A stretch of 7,170 bases of DNA, taken from positions 1-7,170 of the forward strand of contig DKNC01000040.1 in NCBI GenBank assembly GCA_002470135.1. The letters run 5' to 3'. Below are positions 5,202 to 7,170 of the stretch, one piece after another. This stretch comes from Actinobacteria bacterium UBA7398. GTDB lineage: Bacteria > Actinomycetota > Actinomycetes > Nanopelagicales > Nanopelagicaceae. Each line of letters opens with the position of its first letter. Positions within the stretch are counted from its first letter, which is position 1. Both the position numbers and the translations under genes were made by a program. The notes below the pieces were generated by a model. It searched no databases, was not told the DNA's origin, and worked only from the letters and a program-made list of their open reading frames with translations.

Positions 5202-6482
5202 TTAAGCAAGCCGCACTTGCGAACTTTGAGCTTCATTGGAAAGTACTCGGTCATAAACATCGAGCATTCCGCGGGCAGTTGCATCCCAACCAAAGTGCGA
5301 TGCATGTTCGACCGCTCCCATCGAGAGCAACAACCGCTTCTGTGGCTCGGAAAGTAGGCGTGAAATAACGGCCGACCAAGCTTTTGGATCGTGGCCATCA
5401 ACTAAGGACCCAGAGATACCGTCAGAGATAGCAGTTCTTAGTCCGCCAACTGCAGTTGCTACAACAGGTGTCCCGCAAGCTTGGGCTTCCAGTGCAACTA
5501 AGCCAAATGATTCACTATACGAAGGAACGCAAACTAAATCTGCTGCGCGATACCAATCTGGCAAATCTTCGCGAGCTATTGGGGGGACAAAGTGCACAAT
5601 ATCTTCGATACCGAGAAACTTTGCTAAATTTTTTAAATTTATTGGTTCGGATGGACCGTTTCCAGAAGCACCACCAATAATCATTATCGCTAATTTTGCG
5701 CGGAGATGTGGTGAATGCATCACCATTTCAGCAGCCGCACGCACTAATAAATCCGGACCTTTATGCGGTTGAATCCGCCCAACAAAAGTTAGAACCAGTG
5801 CATCTGGTGCAATCTTTAACTTTTCGCGCGATGCTTTTTTGCCAACGCCAATTTTAAATCTTCCCAAATCAACTCCAGGTGTAACCACAAAAACATTATC
5901 TGGGCAGGCATCATAAAGTGAAACCAAACTAGCCGCTTCGGCGTCAGTATTTGCAATCAGTGCTTTTGCTGCATGCACAACTTGTTCTTCACCAATTGCA
6001 CGAGTGGTTGGTTCTGGCGCTTCGCCATCAGCAAGCGCTAAATTCTTAACTTTAGCCATAGTGTGCATTGTGTGAACTAGTGGAATTCCTAAGCGTTCTG
6101 AAACCATCCAACCAAGTTGTCCGGAAATCCAATAATGTGAATGAATCAAATCATAATAACCGCGCGGTAAATTCGCTTCCACATGCATAAACGAAGAAGT
6201 TAGCGCGCAAAGTTGCGATGGCAAATCATCTTTCGAGATACCCTCATAAGGTCCAGCTTCGATATGTCGAACATTCACTCCAGGAGCAATTTCAACTTTC
6301 TCGGGTAACCCAGATTTCGTTGACCGAGTAAAGATATCTACTTCGACTCCGGAAGCTGCCATTTTTTTAGCGCTCTCCACGACATAAACATTCATGCCGC
6401 CAGCATCACCGGTACCCGCTTGTTCAAGCGGCGAGGTGTGCAACATTAAAGTTGCGATTCGGTTTGCAGATTTTTTAGCCAT
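5202..6482 (-). CDS. mshA: D-inositol-3-phosphate glycosyltransferase, first step of mycothiol synthesis
   Basis: MshA transfers GlcNAc from UDP-GlcNAc to 1L-myo-inositol 1-phosphate, committing carbon to mycothiol, the actinobacterial redox thiol. It is a GT-B enzyme of family GT4. I place the start at ATG 6482-6480, giving 426 residues (C. glutamicum MshA has 418). The N-terminal domain has HTSPLEQAGTGDAGGMNVYV (15-34), HSHYWISGQLG (114-124) and VHTMHTMAKVKN (136-147). The nucleotide-sugar domain has FVGRIQPHKGPD with Arg236 and Lys241, and the E-x7-E motif SESFGLVALE with Glu324 and Glu332. The frame opens 25 codons earlier, but that part lacks family similarity and lies in the asparaginase gene. 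The start overlaps the asparaginase stop by 8 nt and has no Shine-Dalgarno, pointing to coupled translation. Confidence 0.95.
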   Translation of the reverse strand: MAKKSANRIATLMLHTSPLEQAGTGDAGGMNVYVVESAKKMAASGVEVDIFTRSTKSGLPEKVEIAPGVNVRHIEAGPYEGISKDDLPSQLCALTSSFMHVEANLPRGYYDLIHSHYWISGQLGWMVSERLGIPLVHTMHTMAKVKNLALADGEAPEPTTRAIGEEQVVHAAKALIANTDAEAASLVSLYDACPDNVFVVTPGVDLGRFKIGVGKKASREKLKIAPDALVLTFVGRIQPHKGPDLLVRAAAEMVMHSPHLRAKLAIMIIGGASGNGPSEPINLKNLAKFLGIEDIVHFVPPIAREDLPDWYRAADLVCVPSYSESFGLVALEAQACGTPVVATAVGGLRTAISDGISGSLVDGHDPKAWSAVISRLLSEPQKRLLLSMGAVEHASHFGWDATARGMLDVYDRVLSNEAQSSQVRLA

Positions 6483-7170
6483 GACGCAAAAGTGTACTAG
6501 CGCGAATTTCTCCCACAACCTGGCCGCCGCCGAATACCTTTTCAGGCTCAAATTCAACCTTGATTCCCATTCTTGCTAAGCCAGCAGCCATTAATTGTGC
6601 TGCGCCGCGGAATGATCCATCGCTAATTTTCCAAACCAGAGTTTGACCATCTTGCAACGAGAGAACTACTACGCCTTCAGCGCCATCTTTACAGAACAAT
6701 CCTGGAACTTTTTGCATTGCAAGTGTTGGTAATCTCCCTTCACCAGAAACCATTATTGGAAACTCCCGGCAAGCTTCTACAACTTCTTGATGTACTGGAT
6801 CCTTTGAAACTGTAAGCGCATGAATTGCTTTTGCTAACCCAGATAGCGTGATTGCAAATAGCGGTGCACCGCAGCCATCTACCGCAATTTGCGAAACTTT
6901 CTCGCCTGATAATTGCTCAAACTCTTCTCGACAAGCAAGTTGCAACGGATGGTTTGGATTTAAATATGTTGCAACATCCCAACCATTTATCGCACAAGTA
7001 GCCACCATCCCAGAGTGTTTTCCGCTGCAATTAGCAGCTAACGAGGTTGGGGCGCTATTTCCCCACGCCCTTCGCTCTTTGTCGCCCAGCGGTTTATCTG
7101 GGGTATTTTTCAGAGCGCTTTCATCGAGGCCGGCGGACTTTAAAATCGCTACTGCGCCATCCATATGTTC
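6475..7170 (-). CDS. Class 3 (Rhizobium-type) L-asparaginase, C-terminal 231 residues (start off the right edge)
   Basis: It resembles the asparaginase II family of the Rhizobium etli type, which hydrolyses asparagine to aspartate and ammonia. The frame is open to the window edge; in the fragment, EH precedes the first Met and fits the family's SGE..H element. The motif NCSGKHSGM is clear, with Cys48 and Lys51 of the fragment, followed by DGCGAP with Cys100. In the R. etli enzyme a Cys-Lys-Cys set of the same spacing binds zinc near the active site. A later FCKDGAEGVVVL and GSFRGAAQLMAAGL match the family's C-terminal part. The catalytic serines of the N-terminus are not visible. It heads the mshA-ybjN run and overlaps mshA by 8 nt. 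Asparaginase is not the usual neighbour of mshA in mycobacteria. Confidence 0.85.
   Translation of the reverse strand, partial: EHMDGAVAILKSAGLDESALKNTPDKPLGDKERRAWGNSAPTSLAANCSGKHSGMVATCAINGWDVATYLNPNHPLQLACREEFEQLSGEKVSQIAVDGCGAPLFAITLSGLAKAIHALTVSKDPVHQEVVEACREFPIMVSGEGRLPTLAMQKVPGLFCKDGAEGVVVLSLQDGQTLVWKISDGSFRGAAQLMAAGLARMGIKVEFEPEKVFGGGQVVGEIRASTLLRHG

Noticed and set aside
5165..5401. 78-codon minus-strand frame across the mshA end and ybjN start
   Set aside because: It is an alternative frame of two well supported genes and its residues resemble no family.
6066..6076. GTGAAC motif inside mshA as a RegX3 site
   Set aside because: It is a single hexamer in coding sequence without a partner at 11 or 22 nt.
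6483..6557. 25-residue N-terminal extension of mshA
   Set aside because: It lies inside the asparaginase coding region in another frame and lacks similarity to MshA; ATG 6482 fits the family start and gives a typical overlap.
1..7170. A novel defence, mobile or biosynthetic system
   Set aside because: All nine genes fall in known housekeeping or regulatory families in an expected actinobacterial order, and no gap is longer than about 135 nt.

Overview
The window comes from an actinobacterium with modest GC. The protein set points there: a CarD nearly collinear with mycobacterial CarD, the mycothiol enzyme MshA, an LpqE-like lipoprotein, an actinobacterial YbjN protein and a SenX3/RegX3 (PhoR/PhoP) pair. 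The AT-leaning third positions and very short intergenic gaps suggest a streamlined lineage, such as the freshwater Nanopelagicales (acI). That placement is inference. About 95% of the window is coding. I see no tRNA, rRNA, CRISPR array, insertion sequence or phage gene.

Layout from left to right. (1) Minus strand: carD followed by ispD, which runs off the left edge. (2) Plus strand: an lpqE-like lipoprotein gene, divergent from carD. (3) Minus strand: senX3-regX3. The end of regX3 overlaps the end of lpqE antisense by 32 nt. (4) Plus strand: phoU, divergent from senX3 across a 129-nt regulatory gap. (5) Minus strand, read from the right edge: a class 3 asparaginase (start off the window), mshA, a ybjN-family gene and gpmA. 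The end of gpmA lies 1 nt from the end of phoU.

How the genes work together. SenX3, RegX3 and PhoU form a phosphate-starvation module. Between senX3 and phoU are GTTCAC repeats spaced as in Streptomyces PHO boxes, so RegX3 probably controls its own operon and phoU. gpmA (glycolysis), mshA (mycothiol, the redox buffer), ispD (isoprenoid precursors) and carD (RNA polymerase regulator) are housekeeping neighbours. The same genes cluster around mshA, gpm, senX3 and regX3 in mycobacteria and around phoU, phoR, phoP and carD in Streptomyces (from memory), so the gene content is ancestral rather than novel.

The most interesting signals are regulatory and architectural. Four genes (lpqE, senX3, phoU, gpmA) carry a TAnnnT hexamer exactly 6 nt before the start codon, the mark of leaderless transcripts. 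SenX3 lacks the membrane hairpin seen in its relatives. A perfect 12-bp inverted repeat has one arm in the PHO-box region and the other over the phoU start codon. Both convergent gene pairs leave no room for a terminator. I did not find a new defence, mobile or biosynthetic system here.
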